Of a stretch of DNA of 64,000 nt, positions 27,320 through 37,377 are shown piece by piece. The notes below the pieces were generated by a model. The model was not told the origin of the DNA. It worked only from the letters and a program-made list of their open reading frames with translations, and did not search any database. The number at the start of each line of letters is the position of its first letter. Position 1 is the first letter of the stretch. A program made the translations under genes and the position numbers. This DNA is from Bacteroidota bacterium (GTDB taxonomy: Bacteria > Bacteroidota > Ignavibacteria > Ignavibacteriales > Ignavibacteriaceae): contig JAKAGV010000016.1 in assembly GCA_021815405.1 (NCBI GenBank), positions 62,001-126,000 of the forward strand, given 5' to 3'.

Positions 27320-28357
27320 ATGAATGGACAAAAAGAATTGACTTCTTTACCTAACATAAAAAATATAAATCCAGAATTAATTCCCGAAATTAAACTTTCA
27401 AACGGCAACAGAATTCCATGCATTGGACTTGGAACGTTCGGTTCCGATTCGGTCAATGCCGAAACTATCGCAGATACGGTTAGGAAGGCTGTTTATGCAG
27501 GTTACAGGCACATAGACTGCGCTTCGGTTTATGGTAATGAAAGGAATATCGGAAAAGCTCTTAATGAAATATTTAAAAGTGGATTTCTTAAGAGAGAAGA
27601 TTTATGGATTACATCCAAAGTCTGGAATGACATGCATGAAAAAGTTGAAGAATCATGCATACAGACATTGGCGGACCTTCAAATAAATTATTTAGACCTT
27701 TATCTTGTGCACTGGCCCTTTCCAAATTTTCATCCGCCAAAATGCGATGTAACATCCAGAAGCCCGAATGCAAAACCGTACATTCATGAAAATTTTATGA
27801 AAACCTGGTATCAGATGGAAAAGTTAGTTGATAAAGGTCTGGTAAAAAATATCGGAACTTCAAACATGACTATTCCAAAGCTGACGCTGCTGCTTAAAGA
27901 TGCAAGAATAAAACCTGTTACAAATGAAATGGAACTCCATCCGCATTTTCAGCAAACAGAGTTGTTTGAGTTTTGTTTGAAGAATAATATTCAGCCGATA
28001 GCATATTGTCCGCTTGGTTCGCCTGGAAGACCTGAGCGCGATAGAACTCCGGATGATACTGTTGATCTTGAAGACAAAGTGATTTTATCGATAGCAGAAC
28101 GTTTGAATATTACGCCTGCGCAGGTTGCTATCAAGTGGGCAGTTCAACGCGGACAAATTCCAATTCCATTTTCTGTAAATCATTTTTTTGAAAATCTTGA
28201 AGCCGTGATAACTCCCTCTCTAACTAAAAAAGATATGGAAGACATTTCGAAGATAGATAAAAACTGCAGGTTAATTAAAGGACAGGTCTTTCTCTGGAAA
28301 AATAACCAGAGCTGGGAAGATTTATGGGATTTGAATGGCGAGATTATTTCTGCATAA
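27320..28357 (+). CDS. Aldo/keto reductase, aldose-reductase type
   Basis: NAD(P)H-dependent (beta/alpha)8 reductase of the AKR1/AKR2 style. The full catalytic tetrad is visible: Asp66 and Tyr71 (HIDCASVYGNE), Lys100 (ITSKVW) and His131 (LYLVHWPF). The NEMELHPHFQQ and VAIKWAVQRG blocks are typical. 345 aa with no signal peptide, so cytosolic. By family resemblance it could reduce xylose, fucose or a related aldose to the alditol. The next gene, a zinc alcohol dehydrogenase, could re-oxidise such a polyol. The actual substrate and direction are inference. Confidence 0.9.
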   Translation: MNGQKELTSLPNIKNINPELIPEIKLSNGNRIPCIGLGTFGSDSVNAETIADTVRKAVYAGYRHIDCASVYGNERNIGKALNEIFKSGFLKREDLWITSKVWNDMHEKVEESCIQTLADLQINYLDLYLVHWPFPNFHPPKCDVTSRSPNAKPYIHENFMKTWYQMEKLVDKGLVKNIGTSNMTIPKLTLLLKDARIKPVTNEMELHPHFQQTELFEFCLKNNIQPIAYCPLGSPGRPERDRTPDDTVDLEDKVILSIAERLNITPAQVAIKWAVQRGQIPIPFSVNHFFENLEAVITPSLTKKDMEDISKIDKNCRLIKGQVFLWKNNQSWEDLWDLNGEIISA

Positions 28358-28381
28358 AATAATTTTAAATAGAATTTAAAA

Positions 28382-29443
28382 ATGACAAAAATGAATGGTG
28401 CAATTTTACCGGGTGACAGTTCAATCCAATTAAAGAAGTTTGATATACCGGTTCCGGGACACGGTGAAGTCCTAATTAAAATGAAGTCTTCTACAATTTG
28501 CGGCTCTGACATCAGATGCATTTATCACGAGCATCTCGGTAAAGGACCGGAAGGGTATCAACCCGGAATTATTGCCGGGCATGAACCGAGCGGACAAATA
28601 GTTGAGACTGGTCCCGGCTGCAGGCGCTTTAAGAAAGGCGACCGCGTAATTGTCTATCATATTTCCGGCTGCGGTGTTTGCAATGATTGCCGTCGCGGTT
28701 ATATGATTTCCTGTACAAGCGAGTACAGGCGTGCTTACGGCTGGCAGCGCGACGGCGGCATGGCTGAGTATTTATTAGCCGAAGAAAAAGATTTGGTTTA
28801 CTTACCGGATGAATTAAGTTATTCCGACGGCGCTCAGGTTGCATGCGGTTTTGGAACTGTTTACGAAGGTTTGGAAAAAATCGGAATCTCGGGTAACGAT
28901 GCTGTCTTGATTACAGGCTTAGGTCCGGTTGGACTTGCATCGGCTATGCTGTGCAGAGCGATGGGCGCACAGAAAATTTTCGGAGTCGAAGTTATAGAAG
29001 ATAGAATGTCAATTGCGAAAAATCTCGACTTGTTCGATCAGGTGATTAAAGCAGGAGAAAAAAATGTTGAGCAGATAAAAGACTTAACCGGCGGAAACGG
29101 AGTTGAAAAATCAATCGATTGTTCTGCAAACAACAAGGCACGCCTTACGTGCATTCAAGCTGCGCGAAAATGGGGCAAGATAGTTTTTATCGGTGAAGGC
29201 GGCACTGTTGAATTTCAGCCTTCAAGAGATATAATTCACGATCAGAAAACTATTTTCGGTTCGTGGGTTACTAGCATCTGGAAAATGGAAGAGCTTGTTG
29301 AAAAGCTGGTAAGATGGAAAATTAAACCCGAAAAATTAATTACACACAGATTCAAACTGGATGATGCCGATGCCGCTTATTCTTTAATGGCGAGTGGCAA
29401 ATGCGGCAAGGTTGCAGTTGTATTTGATGAAGAAATTAAATAA
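28382..29443 (+). CDS. Zinc-dependent medium-chain alcohol/polyol dehydrogenase
   Basis: MDR-superfamily oxidoreductase. Catalytic-zinc ligands are the Cys in STICGSD and the His in IAGHEPSG. A structural-zinc loop is present as CGVCNDCRRGYMISC. The nucleotide-binding turn is GLGPVGLAS. 353 aa, no signal peptide. Similar to L-iditol/sorbitol-type or sugar dehydrogenases. It sits 24 bp after the aldo/keto reductase and 16 bp before FucU, so it probably acts on the same sugar route. Start may be 28382 or the ATG at 28391. Substrate not resolvable from sequence. Confidence 0.9.
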   Translation: MTKMNGAILPGDSSIQLKKFDIPVPGHGEVLIKMKSSTICGSDIRCIYHEHLGKGPEGYQPGIIAGHEPSGQIVETGPGCRRFKKGDRVIVYHISGCGVCNDCRRGYMISCTSEYRRAYGWQRDGGMAEYLLAEEKDLVYLPDELSYSDGAQVACGFGTVYEGLEKIGISGNDAVLITGLGPVGLASAMLCRAMGAQKIFGVEVIEDRMSIAKNLDLFDQVIKAGEKNVEQIKDLTGGNGVEKSIDCSANNKARLTCIQAARKWGKIVFIGEGGTVEFQPSRDIIHDQKTIFGSWVTSIWKMEELVEKLVRWKIKPEKLITHRFKLDDADAAYSLMASGKCGKVAVVFDEEIK

Positions 29444-29459
29444 AGAAGGAGAACGATAA

Positions 29460-29888
29460 TTGCTAAAGAATATACCGAGTATTTTAAGTCCTGATTTATT
29501 AAAGATACTAATGGAAATGGGGCATGGGGATGAGTTAGTAATTGCAGATGGAAATTTTCCTGCCGCTTCGATTGCACAAAGACTTGTACGGCTGGATGGT
29601 CATGGGGTATTCGAAGTATTGGAAGCCGTAATGAAGCTTTTCCCGCTTGATCCTTATGTTGAAAAACCGGTTAGCCTGATGGAAGTGGTGCCGGGTGATA
29701 ATGTAAAGCCTGTAATCTGGGAATCATATAATAAAATAGTTAGTGAGGAATACAAACGTTTTAATGGATTTGAATTCATAGAAAGGTTCGCTTTCTATGA
29801 AAGAGCAAAGAAAGCTTACGCCGTAATTGCCACCAGTGAATCTGCTTTATACGCAAATGTTATTTTGAAAAAGGGAATAGTCGTTTAA
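29460..29888 (+). CDS. fucU: L-fucose mutarotase family protein (RbsD/FucU)
   Basis: Interconverts anomers of a free sugar, most likely L-fucose. The N-terminal signature LSPDLLKILMEMGHGDELVIADGNFPA is the FucU/RbsD active-site region, containing the conserved His and Asp, and the protein keeps the family length (142 aa). The start is TTG 29460, fixed by AAGGAG (29446-29451) 8 nt upstream and the lack of a better in-frame ATG. Retaining GH29 and inverting GH95 release different fucose anomers, so a mutarotase here makes sense. The FucU rather than RbsD assignment rests on similarity plus context. Confidence 0.88.
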   Translation: MLKNIPSILSPDLLKILMEMGHGDELVIADGNFPAASIAQRLVRLDGHGVFEVLEAVMKLFPLDPYVEKPVSLMEVVPGDNVKPVIWESYNKIVSEEYKRFNGFEFIERFAFYERAKKAYAVIATSESALYANVILKKGIVV

Positions 29889-29917
29889 CATTTAATAAAC
29901 CATTTCCGGGAAAAATT

Positions 29918-31597
29918 ATGACTCCAATACATCTCAGTATTTTCGACTGGATAATAATGCTTATCTATTTCGGTTTTGTTGTGTGGATGGGTTTTTATCT
30001 TAAAAAATTCACAAGAACCGATGAAGATTTTTTTCTTGCAGGCAGAAGAAACAGCATGTGGGTTTGCGGCATTGCTTTCATGTCTGCAAACATGGGCTCG
30101 ATGGAAGTAATAGGTTATGCAGGTCAGAGTGTGAAGTATGGACTGTATGCTGCACACTTTTACTTAATCGGAGCTGTCCCGGCAATGCTGTTCCTCGGCG
30201 TTTTTATGATGCCGTTTTATTATCATAGCAAAATCAAATCTATACCGGGTTATTTAAAAGCCCGCTTTAACGAGAGCACAAGAGTTTTTAATGCCGGAAT
30301 GTTTGTTGTAAATATGATTCTCGTTTCCGGCATTGCATTGTATCTGCAGGCATTAATCTTTCATACTTTTTTGGGATGGAACTGGGATTTAAGCATTTGG
30401 CTGTCCGCAGTTTTTGTTGCACTTTATGTTACTTTAAGCGGACTGCTATCGGCAATGTTTACTGAAATTCTCCAGTTCTTTTTAATATGGGCTGGAATTT
30501 TAATCCTACCGATTTTAGGATTAACAGACATCGGTGGTCCAGCGGCATTTGCAGCTCATCTTAGCGAAGGCTTTAGAACACTCTGGTCAACCTCCAGTAG
30601 TCCGGATAGCAATCCAATGTATATTACCTGGGGCGGTTTGGTATTGGGGCTCGGTTTCGCAATTGCATTTGGTTACTGGACAACTGACTTCCTAATTATT
30701 CAACGCGCATTCTCCGCAAAAGATTTACGTTCCGCAAGGATGACTCCGATTATTGGCTCTTACTTTAAACTGCTTTTAGGTGCCGTGGTTGTTGGAACTG
30801 GAATGATTGCTCTAGTTCTGCTTAAAGAGCCTTCCAGCGGATTTAAGTTATTAGTTGAGAATGGGAAAACAAATTATGATTCGGTCTTGCCGTTATTAAT
30901 ACGGCGATATTTTAATACTGGCTTATTAGGCGTAGGCGTTACCTCGATGGTTGCAATGTTTATGGCTGGCATGGCAGGCAACATGAGCTCATTTAATGCT
31001 GTGTGGACGTACGATATTTATCATTCAGTAATAAACAAGAACGCAACTCCGCAAAAGCTTTTACATGTAGGAAGAGCTGCAACTATAGCGGGAATTATTT
31101 TGAGCATCGCTGCTGCTTACATTGCTCGCAGCATGCCTTCGGTAATTGATTATTTGCAGGCAATCAGCTCGATGTTTTTAGCGCCGTCTGTTGCAATAAT
31201 TATTCTCGGCATGTTTTGGAAATTTATTACACCCAAAGGCGGATTGTGGGGAATGTTGATCGGAACTTTTGCTGCAGTTCTATTATTTATTTTGCAGGAG
31301 GTAAAATTAATTTCTGTTAGCTTTGTTATTCCGGATTTCAGCGGACCCGGTTCTCAGACATTTATGGCTGCAAATTTCTGGCGTGCAGTTTGGGCATGGT
31401 TAATTTCTACAGGAACCGCTATTGTTATCAGCTTCTTTACAAAAAACAAAAGCGATGATGAATTGAGAGGCTACGTCCGGAGTTTAGTAGATAAGAACAA
31501 AAATGATGGACCAAAGGTAGCGCTTTATAAAACGCCGGAATTCTGGGGTGCTGTAACTTTCATTATCTTCATCATCATTAACATAATTCTTTGGTAG
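29918..31597 (+). CDS. Sodium:solute symporter (SSS/SGLT family), sugar transporter
   Basis: Inner-membrane protein of 559 aa with about 14 hydrophobic helices, beginning FDWIIMLIYFGFVVWMGFYL. The TDEDFFLAGR motif is typical of SGLT-like members, as are the aromatic-rich TM2 region and YWTTDFLIIQRAFSAKD. It likely imports a monosaccharide with sodium. Position between FucU and GH95 suggests fucose or a related sugar. It starts 29 bp after FucU. Confidence 0.93.
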   Translation: MTPIHLSIFDWIIMLIYFGFVVWMGFYLKKFTRTDEDFFLAGRRNSMWVCGIAFMSANMGSMEVIGYAGQSVKYGLYAAHFYLIGAVPAMLFLGVFMMPFYYHSKIKSIPGYLKARFNESTRVFNAGMFVVNMILVSGIALYLQALIFHTFLGWNWDLSIWLSAVFVALYVTLSGLLSAMFTEILQFFLIWAGILILPILGLTDIGGPAAFAAHLSEGFRTLWSTSSSPDSNPMYITWGGLVLGLGFAIAFGYWTTDFLIIQRAFSAKDLRSARMTPIIGSYFKLLLGAVVVGTGMIALVLLKEPSSGFKLLVENGKTNYDSVLPLLIRRYFNTGLLGVGVTSMVAMFMAGMAGNMSSFNAVWTYDIYHSVINKNATPQKLLHVGRAATIAGIILSIAAAYIARSMPSVIDYLQAISSMFLAPSVAIIILGMFWKFITPKGGLWGMLIGTFAAVLLFILQEVKLISVSFVIPDFSGPGSQTFMAANFWRAVWAWLISTGTAIVISFFTKNKSDDELRGYVRSLVDKNKNDGPKVALYKTPEFWGAVTFIIFIIINIILW

Positions 31598-31605
31598 GAG
31601 TGAAA

Positions 31606-31830
31606 ATGCAAACAGAAAAAAAGATGAGAAATATCTGGTTCTTTGTCGGATGGATTTTACTCTTAATCGGTTTGGTAGAATTAAGTGCTGGAATTTATAA
31701 TTTATACTTCCCTTCAGGCGAAAATATAAAACTTATAGACTTACACGCGAATATTTGGTGGGGAATAATAATCATTATTGCTGGAATTGTTTACTTATTA
31801 AAAAATTGGAATAAATATATTGATGTCTAA
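31606..31830 (+). CDS. Small two-helix membrane protein in sugar-transport operon
   Basis: 74 residues with two hydrophobic segments ([20 protein letters not shown] and [15 protein letters not shown]) separated by a short polar loop. ATG 31606 is chosen because GGTAGGAG (31593-31600) lies 5 nt upstream; a TTG at 31591 would overlap the symporter stop. Its last codons overlap the GH95 start by 8 nt. I do not recognise a family. Tight placement after the symporter suggests an accessory subunit or assembly factor, but that is inference only. Confidence 0.7.
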   Translation: MQTEKKMRNIWFFVGWILLLIGLVELSAGIYNLYFPSGENIKLIDLHANIWWGIIIIIAGIVYLLKNWNKYIDV

Positions 31831-34321
31831 AAATAATTTACTCAAGTCGGGTTCAATATTCCTTTCAATATATTTTCTTGCAATGATAAAAGTATTTGCG
31901 CAGAGCGATTCATTAATGAAGCTGTGGTACAATCATCCTGCTCAGCAGTGGGTTGAAGCATTGCCTATAGGAAATGGCAGATTGGGTGCAATGATTTACG
32001 GCGATCCATACAAAGAAAAAATTCAGCTTAACGAGAATACAATCTGGGCTGGGAGTCCTAATCGTAATGATAATCCGGATGCGTTAAAGGCGCTGCCAAT
32101 GGTTAGAAAATTAATCTTTGAAGGCAAATACAAAGAAGCTCAGGATCTGGTTAATAAAAATTTTATCAGCAAGACATCACAGGGTTGTCCATATCAAACT
32201 GCCGGTGAACTCAATCTGTATTTCCCCGCTAATCAAAATTATTCTAACTATTACCGCGAGCTTGATATAAAAAATGCTGTGGAATCTACCCGTTACAAAG
32301 TAAACGGAGTAAATTATCAAAGTACTGCTTTTGCTTCTTTCTCAGATCAAGTAATTATAGTAAGATATACCGCAGACAAACCCGGTTCTATTAACTTTTA
32401 TGCGTCAATGAACAGACCTTCCAATGTTGACATTTTTAATTTAGGTAATAACGAATTAATAATGAAAGGAATAACAAGCAATTATGATTCCGTGAAAGGT
32501 GAAGTAAAATTTCAGGTACAAGTTAAAATACTAGCCTCCGGAGGATCTGTATCTGCTTCAGATACTTCTCTGCAAGTAGCTAATGCGGATACCGCAACTG
32601 TCTATATTTCGATCGCCACTAATTTTAAGAACTATCATGATATAAGTGCGAGCGCTGGAGAAAGAGCGGCAGAATATTTGTATAATGCTGTGAATAAAAA
32701 TTATGAACAGGAATTAGGTGATAACATCGCAGCTTATCAAAAATATTTCGATCGTGTCAATATAAATCTTGGCGTAACCGATTCTGTAAAGAATCCCACC
32801 GATGTGCGAATAAAACAATTTCATGAAGACGATGATCCTCAGTTGGCGGCTTTATATTTTCAATTTGGTCGATACTTGTTTATCTCATCATCGCAGCCAG
32901 GTGGTCAGCCGGCGAACTTGCAGGGAATTTGGAACAATCAAATGTTTCCTCCATGGGGAAGTAAATATACCGTCAACATTAATTTAGAAATGAATTACTG
33001 GCTTTCAGAAATTACTAATCTAAGTGAGCTTGATGAACCTCTTATTCAATTGATAAAAGATCTTTCAGTTACAGGAAGAAAAACTGCAGAAGATATGTAC
33101 GGTGCGAAAGGTTGGGTACTTCACCATAATACAGACATCTGGCGCATTAACGGGCCTATCGATGGCTCGTTCTGGGGAATGTGGCAAATGGGCGGCGCAT
33201 GGCTTTGCCAGCATCTTTGGGATAAGTATGAATTTAACGGGGACAAGAAATACCTGAAGTCTGTTTATCCGGTAATGAAGGGTGCAGTAAAATTTTTCTT
33301 GAACTCGCTTGTTAAATATCCAGGTCATGATTGGCTGGTTGTTTGTCCGTCTGTCTCTCCGGAAAATGCACCGTCAATTCATCCGGATGTTTCTATTACG
33401 GCAGGAACAACGATGGATAATCAACTTCTGTTCGACCTTTTTACCAAAACGATTAGAGCCGCAAGAATTTTGAATATCGATAAAAATTTCATTTCTAAAA
33501 TTGAATATGCTTTAAAGAGATTGCCTCCTATGCAGATTGGAAAGTACGGACAATTGCAGGAATGGATTAAAGACTGGGATAGTCCGAAAGATCATAACAG
33601 GCATGTCTCGCATCTTTACGGTGCTTATCCATCAAATCAGATTTCACCAATCCATACTCCCGAATTATTTGATGCATCACGAACATCATTAATTTTCCGA
33701 GGTGACGAATCAACTGGCTGGTCGATGGCGTGGAAAATAAATTTGTGGGCTCGATTTTTAGACGGCAATCATGCATATAAGTTAATCAAAGATCAGATTA
33801 AACTCGTACCGGATTTGAATTATAAACATATAAATTTCAGTGAAGGAGGAGGCACATATCCGAACCTATTCGATGCTCATCCTCCTTTCCAGATAGACGG
33901 TAACTTTGGATATACTGCAGGTGTTGCTGAAATGCTTTTGCAAAGTGATGATGGTGCAGTCTTTATACTTCCGGCTTTGCCCTATGCATGGAAAGATGGT
34001 AATGTTGAAGGACTGCTTGCACGCGGCGGATTTGAAATTAAAAATATGGTATGGAGAGACGGAAAGATTTCAAGATTGACAATAAAATCCAACCTTGGCG
34101 GTAACCTGCGTATTCGTTCATACTCACCTTTGAAAGCTGAAGGAACTGAAAAACTTGTACAAGCCGTCGGATCAAATCCAAATCCTTTTTACCGGATACC
34201 GCATATAAAGAAACCGCTGATTTCACCGATGGCTAAGCTGCATAAAGTTAAAATTAGAAAGACCTACTTGTATGATTTTAGCACCCGGAAAGGAAATAGT
34301 TATTCATTTGAAATAAATTAA
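31823..34321 (+). CDS. Alpha-L-fucosidase/galactosidase GH95
   Basis: Inverting (alpha/alpha)6 enzyme that removes alpha-1,2-L-fucose, or in some members L-galactose, from glycans including xyloglucan. The N-terminal [20 protein letters not shown] and [10 protein letters not shown] blocks are diagnostic. By comparison with Bifidobacterium AfcA, Asn385 and Asn387 ([10 protein letters not shown]) match the base-assisting pair, Glu580 (QEWIKDWD) the acid, and Asp692 (FQIDGNFG) the probable base-associated residue. A signal peptide ends near VFAQ. ATG 31823 overlaps the previous gene by 8 nt. Last gene of the LacI-led operon. Confidence 0.94.
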   Translation: MSKNNLLKSGSIFLSIYFLAMIKVFAQSDSLMKLWYNHPAQQWVEALPIGNGRLGAMIYGDPYKEKIQLNENTIWAGSPNRNDNPDALKALPMVRKLIFEGKYKEAQDLVNKNFISKTSQGCPYQTAGELNLYFPANQNYSNYYRELDIKNAVESTRYKVNGVNYQSTAFASFSDQVIIVRYTADKPGSINFYASMNRPSNVDIFNLGNNELIMKGITSNYDSVKGEVKFQVQVKILASGGSVSASDTSLQVANADTATVYISIATNFKNYHDISASAGERAAEYLYNAVNKNYEQELGDNIAAYQKYFDRVNINLGVTDSVKNPTDVRIKQFHEDDDPQLAALYFQFGRYLFISSSQPGGQPANLQGIWNNQMFPPWGSKYTVNINLEMNYWLSEITNLSELDEPLIQLIKDLSVTGRKTAEDMYGAKGWVLHHNTDIWRINGPIDGSFWGMWQMGGAWLCQHLWDKYEFNGDKKYLKSVYPVMKGAVKFFLNSLVKYPGHDWLVVCPSVSPENAPSIHPDVSITAGTTMDNQLLFDLFTKTIRAARILNIDKNFISKIEYALKRLPPMQIGKYGQLQEWIKDWDSPKDHNRHVSHLYGAYPSNQISPIHTPELFDASRTSLIFRGDESTGWSMAWKINLWARFLDGNHAYKLIKDQIKLVPDLNYKHINFSEGGGTYPNLFDAHPPFQIDGNFGYTAGVAEMLLQSDDGAVFILPALPYAWKDGNVEGLLARGGFEIKNMVWRDGKISRLTIKSNLGGNLRIRSYSPLKAEGTEKLVQAVGSNPNPFYRIPHIKKPLISPMAKLHKVKIRKTYLYDFSTRKGNSYSFEIN

Positions 34322-34330
34322 AAATCTTTA

Positions 34331-34393
34331 TTGCCTTTTTGAAATTTATTTTCTATTATTGAAACGTTTCAATAATCATTTAACCTTTTTAAT
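34331..34393 (+). promoter_or_regulatory. Conserved promoter/operator cassette, copy A (before GH9)
   Basis: Order: TTGCCTTTT (34331), TATTATTG (34354-34361), the perfect palindrome TTGAAACGTTTCAA, and TAACCTTTTTAAT (34381-34393). TTG-20 nt-TATTATTG resembles the Bacteroidota TTG/TAnnTTTG promoter with one mismatch. The palindrome resembles a LacI-family operator and would overlap the transcription start. The distances TTGCC to GAAACG (30) and GAAACG to TAACC (20) are identical in copies B and C. Confidence 0.75.
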
Positions 34394-34455
34394 TAAAAGC
34401 TTATTTATCACATTATAAAATAATATTCCCTTTAATCAATAAATATGGATCTGCT

Positions 34456-37026
34456 ATGAAAAGTACTGTTACATTATTTAAAAAAAATTATAGTCTAATT
34501 AAGTTGATACCGGCTGTTATCCTGTTTGTGTTGATTTATTATTCTACCTCTTTTGCTCAAGATGCAAAACTCAAGTTGAATGATCTCGGATATTTTCAAA
34601 CCAGGGGATTGGATGTTTTGGTTTTCAGTAATCAATATAACGGTTATTTTTTTGATGAAAAAACTGCAGGTATAGAACTTATACATTACGGCGTAAGAAC
34701 AGCTACAAACGGGGCTGTTAGGCTAAGATGTACTCCGGAACAGTGGGATCTAGTACCGATGGTTACTAATAGAAAAGTTGACAAGCAGAATAACAGTATC
34801 GAGGTAGATCTTCAATATAAGCAATATGATTTTAATTCGAAGGTTGTAGTTACGGCAAAAGATCAGGGAGTATTAATTGATGTATTTCTTGATAAGCCGT
34901 TACCTAAAAAACTTGAAGGTCATGCAGGCTTCAATCTTGAATTTTTACCTTCCGCATATTTTGGAAAGACGTATTTAATGGATGGTAGTCCTAGAATATT
35001 CCCAAAATATCCTGCCGGACCTATGGAAGTAAAACCGAGGAAGGATGGAATTCCTCAATTGTTCGGACTCTCTACTTTCGATGATAGAGGTAAAGATGTT
35101 TATGTTGATCCACTTCCAATGGCAACGGGGAAAACAATTGTGCTTGCACCGGAAGATTCCTTGCAGCGGGTTGAGATTGAATCTTTGGAAGGTAATCTGA
35201 TGCTTTACGACGGACGCAATGTTGCACAGAACGGTTGGTTTGTTGTGCGAAGTCTTATTCCCCCGAATAAAACAGGTAAGGTGGTTGAATGGTATCTGAC
35301 TGCAAGTACAATTAATAATTGGATCCGAAAGCCGGTAATCGGTTTTTCTCAGGTTGGTTACTATCCTACTCAGGAAAAGGTTGCGGTGATAGAACTTGAT
35401 AAACATGATACGCCGGAAAAAACAGCCTCTCTTTATAAGGTTATGCCTGATGGAAATTTTAAGGAAGTGTATACAGGCGATGTAAAATTATGGGGATCTT
35501 TTCTTCGTTATAATTACGCAAGGTTTGATTTTTCTTCTATTAAAGACAGCGGACTTTATGTTATTCAATACGGCAATGAAAGAACCGACGCCTTTCCTAT
35601 CGATAAACATGTTTATGATAATATATGGCATCAAACCCTGGATGTATTTATGCCGGTACAAATGGATCATGTTTTCGTTAAGGATGCATACAGGGTTTGG
35701 CATGGAGTTTCTTATTTAGATGATGCAAGGCAGGCACCACCAAATCTGCAACTAATGGATAATAAAAGAATGGGACCGGTTACTGGCACACGCTATAAAC
35801 CGGGAGAACATATTCCCGGATTAAATGTAGGCGGCTGGTTCGATGCGGGTGACTTTGATGTTGAAGAAAACTCTCAATGCGAAGCAATATCTTCTCTGGC
35901 TGATACATGGCTGCAGTTCAAGCCGAAATTAGATGAAACTTACATTGATGAAAACCAGCGTTATGTTTGTATTCATGACCCGGATGGCAAACCTGACATT
36001 CTACAGCAAATTGAACATGGCGTTCTTCTTCAACTCGGAATGCAAAAAGCATTTGGACGTGCTATTCCTTCACTCGAGATGCCTCATCTTTATCAATATG
36101 TTCATCTCGGTGATGCATCTACAATAACTGATAACTTAATTTATGATCCTAAGTTAAAACCGTATGAAGTTAAAGGCGATTACAGCGGAACCCCAGATGA
36201 TAGATGGGCGTTTACTACAGACGAACCCTGGATGAACTATAATTCCATAGCTTGCCTTGCAAATGCAAGCCGTGCTTTTAAAGGATATGATGATAAGCTT
36301 TCCAATGAGTGCTTAACAACTGCCGAAAAATCATTTGACCGCCAGCTAAAGGATACAAGCGGCAGCTCAAACAGATTTGCAAGATTCTTTGGGGCAGGCA
36401 TGTCAACTTCTGCTGCCTTGCAGCTATTCATCGCTACAAAAGACAAAAAGTATGAAGACATATTCCTTAAAGATATTCGCGTAGGACTTGAAAGATTTCC
36501 TGAAATGAGCATTGAAAATGCACTAATTGCAATTCCATATTTAGGAAGCGAATATAAAGCGGAGTTGGAACCTTACATTAAAAAATTAAAGACGATGGAT
36601 GATTCGCTCCTTATACAAAATCCCTACGGCGTACCGATTGGAACCAGGCATTGGGGCGGTGATGATGAAGTAATTAGTTGGGCTACAATAAATTATTATG
36701 CACACAAGGCTTTCCCAGAAATTATAGGTCCGGAATATACGCTCCGCGGGATAGATTATCTTTTCGGATGCCATCCGTATTCAAATCTTTCGTTTGTTGC
36801 AGATGTAGGTACACGCTCTAAGAATGTTGTTTACGGACGTACCAGAGCAGACTTTTCAAATGTTGCCGGTGCAGTTGTCCCAGGCTTGCTTATGCTTCAG
36901 CCGGATTTCCTAGAAAACAAAGACGACTGGCCGTTCTTCTGGGGAGAGAATGAAGCCGTTATAAGTACTGCCGGTGAATATATATTCCTTAGCAATGCAG
37001 TAAAAGAATTATTGAATACTAAATAG
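34456..37026 (+). CDS. GH9 endoglucanase with large N-terminal beta region
   Basis: Likely inverting endo-beta-1,4-glucanase or xyloglucanase. Signal peptide to about STSFAQ. Residues about 35-290 are a beta-rich region I cannot assign. A CelD_N-like Ig domain (about 293-385, KPVIGFSQVGYYP) precedes the (alpha/alpha)6 barrel (about 400-856). Catalytic residues: Asp463 and Asp466 in WFDAGDFD, and Glu833 in GENEAVIS. 856 aa, longer than a minimal GH9 because of the N-terminal region. No sorting tail is present, unlike the xylanases. It has its own copy of the conserved promoter/operator upstream, so it probably shares control with the TonB receptor. Confidence 0.92.
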   Translation: MKSTVTLFKKNYSLIKLIPAVILFVLIYYSTSFAQDAKLKLNDLGYFQTRGLDVLVFSNQYNGYFFDEKTAGIELIHYGVRTATNGAVRLRCTPEQWDLVPMVTNRKVDKQNNSIEVDLQYKQYDFNSKVVVTAKDQGVLIDVFLDKPLPKKLEGHAGFNLEFLPSAYFGKTYLMDGSPRIFPKYPAGPMEVKPRKDGIPQLFGLSTFDDRGKDVYVDPLPMATGKTIVLAPEDSLQRVEIESLEGNLMLYDGRNVAQNGWFVVRSLIPPNKTGKVVEWYLTASTINNWIRKPVIGFSQVGYYPTQEKVAVIELDKHDTPEKTASLYKVMPDGNFKEVYTGDVKLWGSFLRYNYARFDFSSIKDSGLYVIQYGNERTDAFPIDKHVYDNIWHQTLDVFMPVQMDHVFVKDAYRVWHGVSYLDDARQAPPNLQLMDNKRMGPVTGTRYKPGEHIPGLNVGGWFDAGDFDVEENSQCEAISSLADTWLQFKPKLDETYIDENQRYVCIHDPDGKPDILQQIEHGVLLQLGMQKAFGRAIPSLEMPHLYQYVHLGDASTITDNLIYDPKLKPYEVKGDYSGTPDDRWAFTTDEPWMNYNSIACLANASRAFKGYDDKLSNECLTTAEKSFDRQLKDTSGSSNRFARFFGAGMSTSAALQLFIATKDKKYEDIFLKDIRVGLERFPEMSIENALIAIPYLGSEYKAELEPYIKKLKTMDDSLLIQNPYGVPIGTRHWGGDDEVISWATINYYAHKAFPEIIGPEYTLRGIDYLFGCHPYSNLSFVADVGTRSKNVVYGRTRADFSNVAGAVVPGLLMLQPDFLENKDDWPFFWGENEAVISTAGEYIFLSNAVKELLNTK

Positions 37027-37041
37027 ATCAAGTTGACAATT

Positions 37042-37377
37042 TTATTTGCAAATTAAATTTAAAATCCACCTTCTCAGAAGGTGGATTTTTAATTTCGGAT
37101 AGCTCTTGAATATCTTTATCGCCGTCTTCGCATTCAATACTCTCATTACTTTTGATATTAATAATTTCGGCGGTATGCTTACTTCTGGATGAATATGGTC
37201 TATTTGTATATTTAATTCTTTTTTCTGACAGCCTAACCATTCTAATAACATCACTAGATCTTCTTGTAGTTGTTGCTTTCTTATTCCTTCTAATATCTTG
37301 AATCTGTACTTCAGTGTCCAGACCATGTGATAATCACATCGATATATTACATGGCTTAATTTCTTGAATTCACTCAT
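37042..37377 (-). pseudogene. IS200/IS605 TnpA transposase remnant
   Basis: The reading frame MSEFKKLSHVIYRCDYHMVW matches Y1 transposases of the IS200/IS605 family. The HUH-like DHIH motif and the SIPPK and KTAIKIFKSYP blocks are present. The protein is only 111 aa: after SYPKLK the normal C-terminal third, which carries the catalytic Tyr, is missing and is replaced by about 15 residues read through the terminal hairpin. Substitutions in conserved spots (HPEV after HIH) also suggest decay. It lies between GH9 and the TonB receptor and is the only believable minus-strand gene. Confidence 0.85.
37061..37090. terminator. Strong hairpin after GH9, also the IS200 end palindrome
   Basis: AAAATCCACCTTCT (37061-37074) is complementary to the following AGAAGGTGGATTTT, with almost no loop, and runs into T residues. 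It can serve as a bidirectional terminator for GH9. It also matches the subterminal hairpin expected at an IS200/IS605 end, since it borders the broken transposase. A second GTGGATTTC at about 37436 may mark the other end. Confidence 0.7.

Noticed and set aside
26272-31830. Xylose isomerase or xylulokinase genes in the metabolic operon
   Set aside because: None of the frames there carries their motifs; only reductase, dehydrogenase, mutarotase and transport genes are present.
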